A stretch of DNA of 50,731 nt from Amycolatopsis regifaucium (GTDB lineage: Bacteria; Actinomycetota; Actinomycetes; Mycobacteriales; Pseudonocardiaceae). The translations under genes and the position numbers were made by a program. The notes under the pieces are model-generated. The model was not told the DNA's origin and made no database searches. It saw nothing but the letters and a program-made list of their open reading frames with translations. Shown one piece after another: positions 33,617 to 42,740 of the stretch. The stretch is from NCBI RefSeq assembly GCF_001613935.1, contig NZ_LQCI01000017.1:68753-119483 (forward strand). Reading direction: 5' to 3'. Position 1 is the stretch's first letter. Every line of letters begins with the position of its first letter.

Positions 33617-35584
33617 TTACTTCTCCTTCGCCTGGGTGCCGAGCTGGAGCGTGTGGCTGCCCGGGGTCAGCTGGATCTCCTGCGTACGGATCTGCCCGGT
33701 CAGGTCGCGCCACTGCAGACGCGCCTTCACCGGCCCGGTGACCTTGCCGAGTCCGATCTGGATCTCGTGACTGCGCTTGCCGGAGTGGCCGCTGCCACCG
33801 TCGACGCGGTCCATGTACTTCTTGCCGTCGGGGGTGATGACGGTGACCTGCGCGCCGATCGCCGCGGTGCCTGCCGCCTTCAGCGCGCCGTCCGGGGACT
33901 GCTTGTCGTGGACCAGCTTCAGGTTCAGGTACGAACCCGCGTCGGGGCTGACATTGCGGTAGAAGATCGGCTGCTCCCACTGGCGGGCCACGGCGAAGTC
34001 GAGCTTGCCGTCACCGTCGGCGTCACCGGTGGCGATACCGCGGGTGGGCACCGGGACCGCGAGACCGAGGCGCGGGGCCAGGTCGGTGTAGCGGCCGTCG
34101 GCGCTCTTGGCCCAGAAGTGCAGGGTGTGGTCGCCACCGACGTCGTCACCGGCGACCATGTTCGGCCAGAAGTACGGGTGCTTCAGCAGTTCGTCGTTGG
34201 AGGTCGCCAGTTCCTGCAGCTGCGGCCAGCGGTTGACGTCACCCTTGACGAAACCGGTCGCCTGGGTGATCACCGATTCGCCGCTGTTGTTGTAGTCGGC
34301 GATCTTGACGTCCCAGCCCCAGCCGGACCACGCGGTGCCCGCCTGCGCGCTGCGGTCCACCCACGGTGCCTCGCCGCCCTGCAGACGGCCGCGCAGATCC
34401 GCGGTGTCCTTGGCGGTGTTCATGAACTGGAAGTGGCTTTCCTCGATGCCCCATGACGTCGTGATGTTGCTGACGTACATGTCGTAGAGGCCGTCGTGGT
34501 CGAGGTCGGCGAAGTCGACGCCCATGCCCTTGAAGGAGTCGTTACCGACCACTTTGGACTTCGGCTCGTTGGCGCCGCGGACGCCCTTCACCTCGGCGAA
34601 GGAGGTCTTTCCCGCCGTGGACTTGTTGTACAGCAGGCGGTCGTGACCGAAGTCGTTGCCGATGTAGAGCTCCGGCAGGTTGTCGCCGTCGACGTCGGTG
34701 GCGCTGGCCGCCAGCGACCAGCCGCCGCGGGCGTCGGCCGGGATGGCCTGGTCGTCGCATTGGAAGGTGACCGAGGGCCGGTCGCCCTGGGTGGTGGCAC
34801 CGGTGAACCGGAAGATGTACTTGCCTCCGGCGTTGTCGGCGTGCGACATCGACTTGTTCATCTCGACCCCGCCGTCGACCCGGTCGTCCAGCACCGCGCT
34901 GTCGGGGAAGTAGTTGCCGATGAAGATGTCCTGGTGGCCGTCGCCGTCGAAGTCACCGACGGTCGCGGCGTTGGTGTTCCACAGTGGACCGGCGTACTCG
35001 CCGTTCTTGACGTTGTTGCCGGGGAGCAATTCCACCGGCACGTAGGACTTCGTGGCGAGCGTCGTCGCGGAAGGGTTGGCGAGGAACACGATCGGTGTGC
35101 GGCCCCAGTAGTAGGCCAGCAGGTCGACCCGGCCGTCCTCGTTGAAGTCGCCGGGCACACAGCCCATGGGCGCGATGTACTTGCCCATCGGCAGCGGCGC
35201 GGCGTCGAGGGCGAACGGCGCGTACCGGTCGCCGCCCTTGCCCGGCGTCGGGGTGACGACCACCTGGTCGCTGCGCGGGTCCACGAAGCACAGGTCGTTG
35301 GCGAGCTGGTCGCCGTCGAGGTCGTTGACCGCCACCGCGGCACCGACCGAGGAGATCCAGGCGCGGATGTGCTCGTATTCCTTGTTCACCGTCCGGATCG
35401 ACTGGCTCTTCGCCGCCTCCGGCAAGGCGATCGTCAGGGGTTCGAACGCGTACTTCGAGGCCATGGTGTCCGCCTCGGCGGTCGAGACCGTGGGCAGCTG
35501 TGCCACCACGAACAGTCCCGCCATCAGCAACAGCGCCACGATGCCCGCAAGCTGCTTGCGGAGCCAGCCCAAGGTCGCGGTCAT
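33617..35584 (-). CDS. UnbV-like FG-GAP/ASPIC repeat protein, enediyne E4
   Basis: 655 residues. N-terminal membrane anchor or signal (LAGIVALLLMAGLFVVAQLP, about 12-31), so the rest is extracytoplasmic. At least six FG-GAP/VCBS-type calcium-loop repeats: DLDGDQLAND, DFNEDGRVDLL, DFDGDGHQDIF, DVDGDNLPELY, DLDHDGLYDMY, DADGDGKLDFA, giving a beta-propeller. The C-terminal ASPIC/UnbV domain has GAQVTVITPDGKKYMDRV. Partner of UnbU in all enediyne clusters; role in core formation unresolved. Confidence 0.95.
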   Translation of the reverse strand: MTATLGWLRKQLAGIVALLLMAGLFVVAQLPTVSTAEADTMASKYAFEPLTIALPEAAKSQSIRTVNKEYEHIRAWISSVGAAVAVNDLDGDQLANDLCFVDPRSDQVVVTPTPGKGGDRYAPFALDAAPLPMGKYIAPMGCVPGDFNEDGRVDLLAYYWGRTPIVFLANPSATTLATKSYVPVELLPGNNVKNGEYAGPLWNTNAATVGDFDGDGHQDIFIGNYFPDSAVLDDRVDGGVEMNKSMSHADNAGGKYIFRFTGATTQGDRPSVTFQCDDQAIPADARGGWSLAASATDVDGDNLPELYIGNDFGHDRLLYNKSTAGKTSFAEVKGVRGANEPKSKVVGNDSFKGMGVDFADLDHDGLYDMYVSNITTSWGIEESHFQFMNTAKDTADLRGRLQGGEAPWVDRSAQAGTAWSGWGWDVKIADYNNSGESVITQATGFVKGDVNRWPQLQELATSNDELLKHPYFWPNMVAGDDVGGDHTLHFWAKSADGRYTDLAPRLGLAVPVPTRGIATGDADGDGKLDFAVARQWEQPIFYRNVSPDAGSYLNLKLVHDKQSPDGALKAAGTAAIGAQVTVITPDGKKYMDRVDGGSGHSGKRSHEIQIGLGKVTGPVKARLQWRDLTGQIRTQEIQLTPGSHTLQLGTQAKEK

Positions 35585-35747
35585 TTGCCTGCACCTCCGT
35601 GTTGTCCGGTCAGCGCGCTACCGCGATCACGTCGCCAGGGCGCCACTTCTCGATGAACCTGCGGTTGTGTTGCCGGGCGCCCTGCCGCCGTGATCGCGGG
35701 GCCTCCGGCCAAGAGCGCGCCGATACGGTCGGATGATCTCTGCATCT

Positions 35748-36725
35748 TCAGCTCCGCTTCTCAGCCGAAGTGAGTACCTCGGTGGCGATGCGCTGTCGCC
35801 AGGTTTCGAAAGCCGGGAGTTCGCCGTCGACCACCACGGCCGGGCGGACCTCCTGGGTGATGGCCGCGGCGCGCTCGGCAGGCAGCCCGCAGATCGCCTG
35901 CGTGGCGACCTCGGTCTCGGGGATCAGCAGCCCGGCGCGGATGCGGGCCTCGGCGGCGAACGCGCTGCCCTGTGCGAGGTTCCCGCGATACTCACCGGCG
36001 AATTCCGCCAGCTTCAGCAGTTCATCGCCGGTGACGCCGCACGCGTAGGTCGAGGCGAGCCCGACTCCGGCGTAAAGATCTCCGTGCCGCCGCTTGGGGA
36101 ATCGCGCGATCGTGTCGGCGACCAGATCGACGTCGGTGCCGCAGATGAACCACAGCGCCCGGCCGATGCCCTGGTCGATCGCCCGCAACGCGTAACCGTC
36201 GTTGCCGGCGGGCCAGGTGAAGTTCGGGTCCTGGAACTGACCGTCGATGTATTTCGCGGTCTTGAAGTAAGCCTGGTGGAAGCCGTACCCGTCGAGCACC
36301 AGCCAGCGCAGCAACGGATCGAAGTCCTCGGCCGACGGCCAGCGGAACCGCGGCAACCGCGCCATCGCCCAGCCGACGCCGACGTAGATGATGTAGTCGT
36401 GCTTCTCGGCCGGGCCGTCGAGGAAGTCCGCGATATGCCCGCGGCCTCCGCCCGGCAGACCGTCCAGCATTCCGTAACCCATTCCGGCGCCTTCGTAGGC
36501 GAAGCCACGGAATTTGACCGGAATGCGTTCCAGCCATTCTTCTGCCTGCCCGGTGTCACGCGCTTCGACCGCGTGCGCGTAACCGAGCAGGAATTTCTCC
36601 CCCACGGTCTCCAGCAGTTCTTGAGCGGCTGGGCTCTTCTTGTGGAAACCCCGCTTTTCCAGCGACGTCTCGGAGACGTCCGGTGTGATCATGCGACGTC
36701 TTAACGTGCGCCAACCATTGCCCAA
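35748..36725 (-). CDS. DUF1702 protein, enediyne E3 (UnbL)
   Basis: 325 residues if started at TTG 36725, which has GGGGGAGAG directly upstream. The N-terminus then aligns with the E2-like paralogue (both reach an ...RGF block after about 25 residues), supporting TTG over the ATG at 36692. Conserved blocks: FRGFAYEGAGMGYGMLDGLP, VGVGWAMARLPR, DGYGFHQAYF, DQGIGRALWFICG, GVGLASTYA. Codon 8 is the rare leucine codon TTA. First gene of the E3-E4-E5 series; 163 bases separate it from UnbV. Confidence 0.92.
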   Translation of the reverse strand: MGNGWRTLRRRMITPDVSETSLEKRGFHKKSPAAQELLETVGEKFLLGYAHAVEARDTGQAEEWLERIPVKFRGFAYEGAGMGYGMLDGLPGGGRGHIADFLDGPAEKHDYIIYVGVGWAMARLPRFRWPSAEDFDPLLRWLVLDGYGFHQAYFKTAKYIDGQFQDPNFTWPAGNDGYALRAIDQGIGRALWFICGTDVDLVADTIARFPKRRHGDLYAGVGLASTYACGVTGDELLKLAEFAGEYRGNLAQGSAFAAEARIRAGLLIPETEVATQAICGLPAERAAAITQEVRPAVVVDGELPAFETWRQRIATEVLTSAEKRS

Positions 36726-36819
36726 CGCACTCTCCCCCTATCGGGTGGATTCGAATTCTGCGGACTGGTTAAAGGCTCACATGCGCGGCGATGCCCCAGC
36801 TACTCCACGGTTGCGCCCG

Positions 36820-36852
36820 CGGTTCTCCCGGTTTGCGTGACCGGGAGAACCG
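36820..36852 (-). terminator. 13-bp hairpin after AraC 2
   Basis: Arms CGGTTCTCCCGGT and its exact complement with a 7-base loop, 11 bases beyond the AraC 2 stop codon (36864). It separates AraC 2 from the E3 gene on the same strand, so the enediyne operon probably begins with its own promoter at about 36730-36815. Confidence 0.8.
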
Positions 36853-36863
36853 GGGAATAGGCC

Positions 36864-37766
36864 TCAGGCCACCGCGCGGAGGTACTCCGTGGCAGGCATG
36901 GTCATGCGATTACCGGTCGAGGTCGGGCCACCGGCGAGGGTGATCGCCATCGGCGCGTCGGTCGGCTGCGGGGTGCGCATCGGCATCCGCAGGTGGACCC
37001 GGCCGTAGCGGGTGATGTCGACGCGGCCGGGCAGTGTGCCCATCGAGAACGACGACGCCGCGGTGCCCGCCGCGTGCTCGGCGACCGCGATGACGGTCCA
37101 CCGGCCCTCGGGAACGTTCTGGATCTCGATGTCGGCCGAAAGGACGTTCGCCCGGCCGCCGAACGCGACCGGCCCGCACTGCGGGATCGATTCGGCGAAC
37201 AGTCCGATCAGGACACAGGCCGGGCCCGCCCCGCGCGGGGTCTCGACCCGCACGCTGATCGTGCCGGTGCCGGCGCGCATCGAGGCAAAGCCCATTCCGG
37301 CGCTGTGCAGCGCTTCCAGCGACGGCAGCCGCTGGAAATGCGGCGCGAGCGCCACCAGCAGCTCGCCGACCTCGGGATCGCGGTACTGGGTCGGGGTCAT
37401 CCCGACCGCACGGGTGAAGCGGCTGGTGAACGTGCCGACGCTGCTGTAGCCGACACTGCACACGATGTCCGACACCGTCAGCGATGTCGTGAGCAGCAGT
37501 CGTTTCGCTTCGAAGAGCCGGATCGCGGTGAGATACCGGCCCGGCGTCACGCCGGTCGCCTTGGTGAAGATCCGGGAGAAATGGAACGGGCTGACGAAGA
37601 CTTCCGATGCCAGGTCGCCCAGGGTGATCGGGTCGAAGTACCTCGCGTGCATCGACGAGATGGCCTGCAGCACCGCGGGTTGCAGGGGGGACGCCGGCTC
37701 GGGGAGCCGACCGGGTTCGATGGCGCCTTTCTCGTTCGCCGCCGTGGCGACTGTTCGTAGCTGCAT
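36864..37766 (-). CDS. AraC-family transcriptional regulator 2
   Basis: 300 residues from ATG 37766. The DNA-binding domain is near the N-terminus (about 38-145): PITLGDLASEVFVSPFHFSR, FTKATGVTPGRYL, LTVSDIVCSVGYSSVGTFTS, GMTPTQYR. The C-terminal portion (about 170-280) is beta-rich, with ACVLIGLFAESIPQCGPVAF shared in pattern with AraC 1 (VFVGLFPTRIPEGAPVRYAV). Both regulators therefore have the same unusual order, HTH first and effector-like domain last. Its position beside E3 and the SagB gene suggests a pathway-specific role. Confidence 0.9.
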   Translation of the reverse strand: MQLRTVATAANEKGAIEPGRLPEPASPLQPAVLQAISSMHARYFDPITLGDLASEVFVSPFHFSRIFTKATGVTPGRYLTAIRLFEAKRLLLTTSLTVSDIVCSVGYSSVGTFTSRFTRAVGMTPTQYRDPEVGELLVALAPHFQRLPSLEALHSAGMGFASMRAGTGTISVRVETPRGAGPACVLIGLFAESIPQCGPVAFGGRANVLSADIEIQNVPEGRWTVIAVAEHAAGTAASSFSMGTLPGRVDITRYGRVHLRMPMRTPQPTDAPMAITLAGGPTSTGNRMTMPATEYLRAVA

Positions 37767-37857
37767 CAAGACCAACCTCGGATTCGCTGTCGCTTTTCCT
37801 CTGCTGTCAGCAAACGCGTCGGCTGTTTCGAAGCACTCGACACGCGATCGAGGATGC

Positions 37858-39342
37858 TCAGGCAGGGAAGTCGAGTACGCATTCCCCGACGCCCACCTCG
37901 GCGGGCCAGTCGAGTTTGAGGGCGCGGTCGACGCGGTCGCCGGCGTCGACCGGGACGGCGTGCGCGGCCAGCCCCATGGCGCGGGCGACGAGGTAGAGCG
38001 TCTGCTGCAGCGCCCCGACATGCGCCAGTGTCGTGGCGTAGGCGCCACCGCCGAGCACCGACGCCATCCGCGGCATCCGCGCGGTCACCGAGATCAGCGC
38101 CGAGGGCCACCGATGGTTGCCGCCGCCGATCATCGCCATGTCGAGCATCGCGTCGAGATCGGCCTCGTCGTCATTGACCAGGCCGAGCCGATGGTCGAGG
38201 GGGTCGTAGTGATAGATCCCGCGATCCAGCCCCGCGCAGCGGTTCACCGACACGTACAGCTCGAGTTCGTACAGGCAGGCGACACTGAAGTAAGGCCGCT
38301 GCGAGGCACTGTGGACCGGCCCGTCGGAACTGTGACCGCTGGGGAAATGCGCGGGCCCGATCGACCGGATCCGCGCGCCACGGAACAGGAATTCGCCGAT
38401 CTGCTCGGCGGACAACACGCTCTCGGTGAACTCGGGGCAGGTGTGATCGTGCTCCAGCAACGCCGTCAGCGTCGGATCGGTCTCCGCCCTGGCGGTCAGA
38501 TCCGGCCGATAGAGCGCGTAGATCAGCCCATCGCCGATGGCGGCCTTGACCACCGGCGGCTTCCCGAGCCCGGGCAGATCGGCGGGCCCGCCGGGTCTCC
38601 AGGTCCGGCTCGTGGTGTGGAACAGCAGCTCGTCCGGCGACCACAGCCCCAGTTCGGGGTCTTCGTCTTCGGCGAACCGGCCGTGCTCCCCGGCGAGCTG
38701 GACGACACCCGCGGCGACCAGATACGACACGATCGCGCCGACCACCCCGGCCTCGATCCCCGTGGTGGTCACGATCTCCCCCACCGATTTCGCCGTCGCC
38801 AGCGTCGCCGCGACGTGCACCGCCCACGGCTGGTACAGCACGACGCGGTACCGCGCCGACGGCGACTCCAGCCCCATCCCGTAGGCGTCGGAGCGCAGAG
38901 AACAGAAGCGGGACAACCGGATCGGCCGGGAGGCAGGGACCTGCTCCGTGTCGAACACCGGCGCCAGCGCCACCGGGATCACCGACAGCAGCGGTCCCCG
39001 CCCGTCGGCGAGCCCGAGCGAGTGCACCACGGAACCCCCGAGTTCCTTGAGCACCTGTCGCAGCGCGTCGGCGCCCTCGGCCGTCCAGCTCAGTTCGCCT
39101 TCGAGGTCGGGTTCCCGCTCGACCGGCTCCCAAGAGGACGTCACGTTCGCCAGTGAGATCGGCCCCAAGGCCATCCGCCGCAACGATTCCCGGACCAGCG
39201 GTCCGGCGTGGTCGAAGTCGAACTCCCCCCACCGTGTGACGACCACCAGCGAGCCGTCCTCACCGATTTCGACAAGGCTGTCGTCGGTGAGCGACCACAG
39301 GGGAATCGTCTCGGCCGCACCGCCGGGGGAATCTGTCCTCAA
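37858..39342 (-). CDS. SagB/ThcOx-family FMN-dependent azoline oxidase
   Basis: 494 residues from TTG 39342 (GGAG upstream), 18 bases after the YcaO stop. N-terminal ~240 residues are a winged-helix-like region as in larger SagB proteins (RPGGPADLPGLGKPPVVKAA marks the boundary). The nitroreductase domain (~290-494) includes RPYFSVACLYELELYVSVNR, LDRGIYHYDPLDHRLGL, MPRMASVLGGGAYATTLAHV and LYLVARAMGLAAHAVPVD. These enzymes oxidise thiazolines/oxazolines, installed on a precursor peptide by YcaO, to aromatic azoles. Co-transcribed with the YcaO fusion, making the minimal TOMM enzyme pair. Confidence 0.92.
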   Translation of the reverse strand: MRTDSPGGAAETIPLWSLTDDSLVEIGEDGSLVVVTRWGEFDFDHAGPLVRESLRRMALGPISLANVTSSWEPVEREPDLEGELSWTAEGADALRQVLKELGGSVVHSLGLADGRGPLLSVIPVALAPVFDTEQVPASRPIRLSRFCSLRSDAYGMGLESPSARYRVVLYQPWAVHVAATLATAKSVGEIVTTTGIEAGVVGAIVSYLVAAGVVQLAGEHGRFAEDEDPELGLWSPDELLFHTTSRTWRPGGPADLPGLGKPPVVKAAIGDGLIYALYRPDLTARAETDPTLTALLEHDHTCPEFTESVLSAEQIGEFLFRGARIRSIGPAHFPSGHSSDGPVHSASQRPYFSVACLYELELYVSVNRCAGLDRGIYHYDPLDHRLGLVNDDEADLDAMLDMAMIGGGNHRWPSALISVTARMPRMASVLGGGAYATTLAHVGALQQTLYLVARAMGLAAHAVPVDAGDRVDRALKLDWPAEVGVGECVLDFPA

Positions 39343-39360
39343 CTGTCGCTCCAGCCGGGT

Positions 39361-41634
39361 CTATAAGAACATGGGGAAGGGATTCAATCTGTCGTACGGG
39401 GTCGCCTCGGCGAGCCTGCCCAGCCGCACCGGGACGTCGAACAGCCGTCCCGGGGCGAAGCGGCTCCAGAAGGGCCGCAATCCCGGAACGACGACCCGGA
39501 CCACCGGGAGGTCGATGTCGGGCCTGGTCTGATCGAGCACCAGCGTCTCCATTCCGAGCGCGGAAAGCTTGCGCACCAACGATTCCACGTCGTCCCGCAC
39601 GTCGGACCGCCGGACGAACTTGAAGTCCGCGGCCCGTTTCGCCGACCGTCCAGGCGCCGGCAGCAGATACGGCTGGTTCGCGACCGTAGCGTGCCGGAGC
39701 CACCGCGCCGCGTCGGGATCGTCGAGCTCGACGTCGTTCTCGAGCACCGCCGGGATCATCTGGTTGAGCTCGCTGACCGCCCTCCGCAGCGCCGTCCTGG
39801 GATCCAGGTGGGCGCCGAAGCCCATCATGACGTTCTCTCGCGGCCCGGCGATACTCCTGGACAGCGCGACCATCACCGGGACACCGAGATCCGCGGTCAG
39901 GTCGAGGACCCACAGTTCCCGGCCTGCCCGCGCGTACTGGCCTGCCATCTCCACGGCCCACGGGTCGTCGAACGAGGCGATGTCGACGCCGGGCACGGGA
40001 AGCCGGTTGTACCACCACATCGCGACGGCGTCGCGTTCGACGAGTTCGAGCAGTCCCTGCAGGATCGCGTCCTCGAGGCTGCTGCCCGCCGCGCATCCGT
40101 TGGAGTCGGCGCGCATCCCGCGGATCCCGCACTCCGGCGGCACGCCGTAGTAGAGGTACGCCGTCGGCATCAGCTTCCGTCGCTGCCGCGACAGCGACCA
40201 CAACGGCGTCCAGTCGACGGCGGCCTTGTCGTCGAACCGTTCGGGGACATGCTGGAAGATCGCGTGCTTGGCGTTCCATTCGTCACGGCCCGCGTACTGG
40301 CGCTCGTCGAAGAGCATGCACGAGTTCGGATGGACGGCGTCGTCGCCGAGCGCGCGGAAGGTGTCGTGGATGCGCAGTTCGTCGCCCTGGTAGTTCGCCG
40401 AGAACCGTTCGAGCGCTTCACACAGCGCGCCGACCTCCGCGTCGAGCGGGCTCGCGCCCTTGCCGCCGTTGTCCCCGCGCAGCCCGGCCTGCAGCCCCGC
40501 CTCACCGCGTACCCGGCGGGCGACGTTGAGCCCGGACCGGTAGGCGTTCACGAACGCCGGCGCCCTCGGGTCACGGGCGATCTCCTTGATGATGCCGGTG
40601 ACCGGGCTGACCAGGTGGCCGTAGCGGTCGAGCACCTCGACCGGGGTGAGCGTGCGGTGCCCGCCGCCGCCCGACGTCGCCTTCTTGGCTTCCCGCAACA
40701 CGACCGGCTCGGCTGTCCGTGTCGCGATGATCGCCTCGTCGCCGCATTCCGGGCACTGCGGGCGGCGGCGCAGTTCGTGCAGCCGTCCCTGCAGGTCGAG
40801 ACTGTCCAGGATCCAGACCGCCTGCTGACCCGGATACCGGTGTCCCGCCAGCCATTTGGACGCTTCAAGGGAAATCAGATGCGACGCGGCCGCGGTCAGC
40901 GCCGGCACGGCGGGCATCGGGAACGACGCCGGGCCGTCGTGCCCCAGCACCTCCTGTACGCAGGCCTCCGCGTGCCGGTGCCCCCACAGCCGGTTGGTCA
41001 GGCAGTGCCAGCAGCCGGACCGGCCGGGCTGCAGGATCGGGCCGATCCATACCTGCGAACCCGAGGGCCGGGCCAGCAGCCACGGCTTCCCGGTGCGCCG
41101 GTGCTCCGCGTCGATTTCGGCCAGCCTCGGATCGAGGTAGTCGTCGCACAGCACGATCGCCAGTTCCGACGCCGTCGCGACCACCTCGATACCGCTCGCG
41201 CCGAGCGCGTTCTCCACCTGCGAGGTGTCCACACCGCGGCCGATCGCGGTCAGGCTCGCGGTCGCGGGCTTCTGGCGGGAGGCCACCGCGGACGCGTCGA
41301 GACCGCACGCGTCCCAGTACGCGAGCGCGCGCTCGTCGCCGCTGACCTCCTCCGGGACATGGACGGTGACCAGGCCCGCCTCGACCAGCCTGGCCAGCAC
41401 GCCGGTGACCTGTTCGGCGCTCATCCCCTCCGGGCAGGCGGACAGGAGCCCGTCGAGGTCACGGGTGCCGTCGAGCAGGGCCGCCACCGAGGCGACCTGC
41501 GCGCCGCGCATCGCGATGACCCCCTGTTCCGAGAACAGGTAGGCGCCGTTCCCTTCGCTGATCTCCGCACGCAGGTGACGCTTGAACCCCAGGCCACCGT
41601 TGATCGAGCCGGACGTCGACGATGCCTCGCGCAT
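39361..41634 (-). CDS. RRE-E1-YcaO fusion cyclodehydratase (TOMM/azole RiPP)
   Basis: 757 residues from ATG 41634. Residues ~18-95 form a PqqD-like RiPP recognition element that binds a leader peptide. ~100-320 is an ocin-ThiF/E1-like partner with the zinc cysteines GCWHC (208/211) and CPEC (294/297). ~345-757 is the YcaO domain, with ATP-site signature GSSLEDAILQGLLELVERDA at 518-537 and a Pro-rich end NPFPMFL, as in azole-forming YcaOs. It uses ATP to cyclise Cys/Ser/Thr side chains onto the peptide backbone. The precursor is not adjacent; the best candidate in view is at 14096. Divergent from SARP 2. Confidence 0.95.
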   Translation of the reverse strand: MREASSTSGSINGGLGFKRHLRAEISEGNGAYLFSEQGVIAMRGAQVASVAALLDGTRDLDGLLSACPEGMSAEQVTGVLARLVEAGLVTVHVPEEVSGDERALAYWDACGLDASAVASRQKPATASLTAIGRGVDTSQVENALGASGIEVVATASELAIVLCDDYLDPRLAEIDAEHRRTGKPWLLARPSGSQVWIGPILQPGRSGCWHCLTNRLWGHRHAEACVQEVLGHDGPASFPMPAVPALTAAASHLISLEASKWLAGHRYPGQQAVWILDSLDLQGRLHELRRRPQCPECGDEAIIATRTAEPVVLREAKKATSGGGGHRTLTPVEVLDRYGHLVSPVTGIIKEIARDPRAPAFVNAYRSGLNVARRVRGEAGLQAGLRGDNGGKGASPLDAEVGALCEALERFSANYQGDELRIHDTFRALGDDAVHPNSCMLFDERQYAGRDEWNAKHAIFQHVPERFDDKAAVDWTPLWSLSRQRRKLMPTAYLYYGVPPECGIRGMRADSNGCAAGSSLEDAILQGLLELVERDAVAMWWYNRLPVPGVDIASFDDPWAVEMAGQYARAGRELWVLDLTADLGVPVMVALSRSIAGPRENVMMGFGAHLDPRTALRRAVSELNQMIPAVLENDVELDDPDAARWLRHATVANQPYLLPAPGRSAKRAADFKFVRRSDVRDDVESLVRKLSALGMETLVLDQTRPDIDLPVVRVVVPGLRPFWSRFAPGRLFDVPVRLGRLAEATPYDRLNPFPMFL

Positions 41635-41702
41635 GAAGAACCCCCATGGTCGGTTCGGTCCCCCGAATCCTGCTGGGCGGGGACGGGCACCGGCCAGTGC
41701 GC

Positions 41703-41725
41703 TTTTCACGGGTCGGATGTGAAAA
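41703..41725. promoter_or_regulatory. Inverted repeat in the YcaO/SARP 2 divergent promoter region
   Basis: Arms TTTTCAC and GTGAAAA separated by 9 bases, AT-rich in an otherwise GC-rich region, 69 bases upstream of the YcaO start and 133 upstream of SARP 2. The spacing suits a dimeric regulator such as the AraC, HxlR or NarL proteins encoded here. Assignment by eye. Confidence 0.45.
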
Positions 41726-41857
41726 ACCCATGTTTTTCCGGGACGCACGCACGCGGGACCTGGTGGACGGCTCACTGGCCCGGTGCCCCGCCGCTCTGTC
41801 ACTGTCGACGTACTGGAAAACGGGACACGACGCGTATCGAGCCGGAGGGCGCTTGCG

Positions 41858-42697
41858 ATGTACGCCGGATCAGAAGTATCGGACACGCCCCACGGCTCGG
41901 CACCCAACCCGAATCCGGGCCTGTCCGCAAGCCCCGTCCACTTCACCCTGCTCGGTCCGCTCGAATTGGTGCGGGACGAGATCGATTACGCGCCGACGAC
42001 GCCGAAGCTGCTGCAGGTGCTCGCCATGCTGGTGATGAGCCCGGGGAAGATCGTGCACATCGACACGATCGTGCAGGAACTGTGGGCCAACGACCCGCCA
42101 CGCAGCGTCCGCACCACCATGCACACCTACATCTACCAGCTGCGCCGGTGCATCGACGAGAACGACCTCGCCCCGTACGGCGAAGCCATGCTGGCGACGA
42201 AACCGCCGGGGTACGTGTTCAGGATCGCCCCGGAGCAGGTGGACGTCTTCGAGTTCCAGGCGCTGCAGAAGAGAGGCCGGGAACTCCAGCTGCGGGACGA
42301 GCACGTCGAAGCGGCGAAAGCCTTCCGGTCGGCGCTCGACCTGTGGTCCGGCCCGCCACTGGCGAACGTCCACTGTGGACAGGTGCTGTCGGCGTACGCG
42401 GTCGACCTGGTCGAACAGCGGCGCAGCACCCTGCACCTGCGCATCGAGGCGGACATCGCGGCCGGGATGCGGCACGAGCTGATCGGCGAGCTGCGCTCAC
42501 TGGTCAGCGTGAACCCGCTCGACGAGGCCCTGCACGGCCAGCTGATCCGCGTACTCGGCCGCAGCGGACGGCGATCCGACGCCCTCGCGACCTATCGCCA
42601 GGTACGCGCGAGGCTCAACAATGAACTCGGCGTGGAACCCTGCGACGAACTGCAGGTCCTGCATCACGGCCTGCTTTCCGAGGGTGAACCGGCGTGA
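41858..42697 (+). CDS. SARP-family pathway activator 2
   Basis: 279 residues from ATG 41858 with GGAGGG 9 bases upstream. Winged helix (about 30-125): FTLLGPLELVRDEIDYAPTT, SVRTTMHTYIYQLRRCIDEN. Activator domain (about 130-275): ALDLWSGPPLANVHCGQVLS, LDEALHGQLIRVLGRSGRRS, ELGVEPCDELQVLH. It aligns along its whole length with SARP 1 at 8353 apart from a longer N-terminus. Divergent from the YcaO gene, which it may activate. Confidence 0.93.
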   Translation: MYAGSEVSDTPHGSAPNPNPGLSASPVHFTLLGPLELVRDEIDYAPTTPKLLQVLAMLVMSPGKIVHIDTIVQELWANDPPRSVRTTMHTYIYQLRRCIDENDLAPYGEAMLATKPPGYVFRIAPEQVDVFEFQALQKRGRELQLRDEHVEAAKAFRSALDLWSGPPLANVHCGQVLSAYAVDLVEQRRSTLHLRIEADIAAGMRHELIGELRSLVSVNPLDEALHGQLIRVLGRSGRRSDALATYRQVRARLNNELGVEPCDELQVLHHGLLSEGEPA

Positions 42698-42740
42698 ACG
42701 CGCAGCACTCCCGGCACGGAACGAAAGTGAGGATCGGCGG

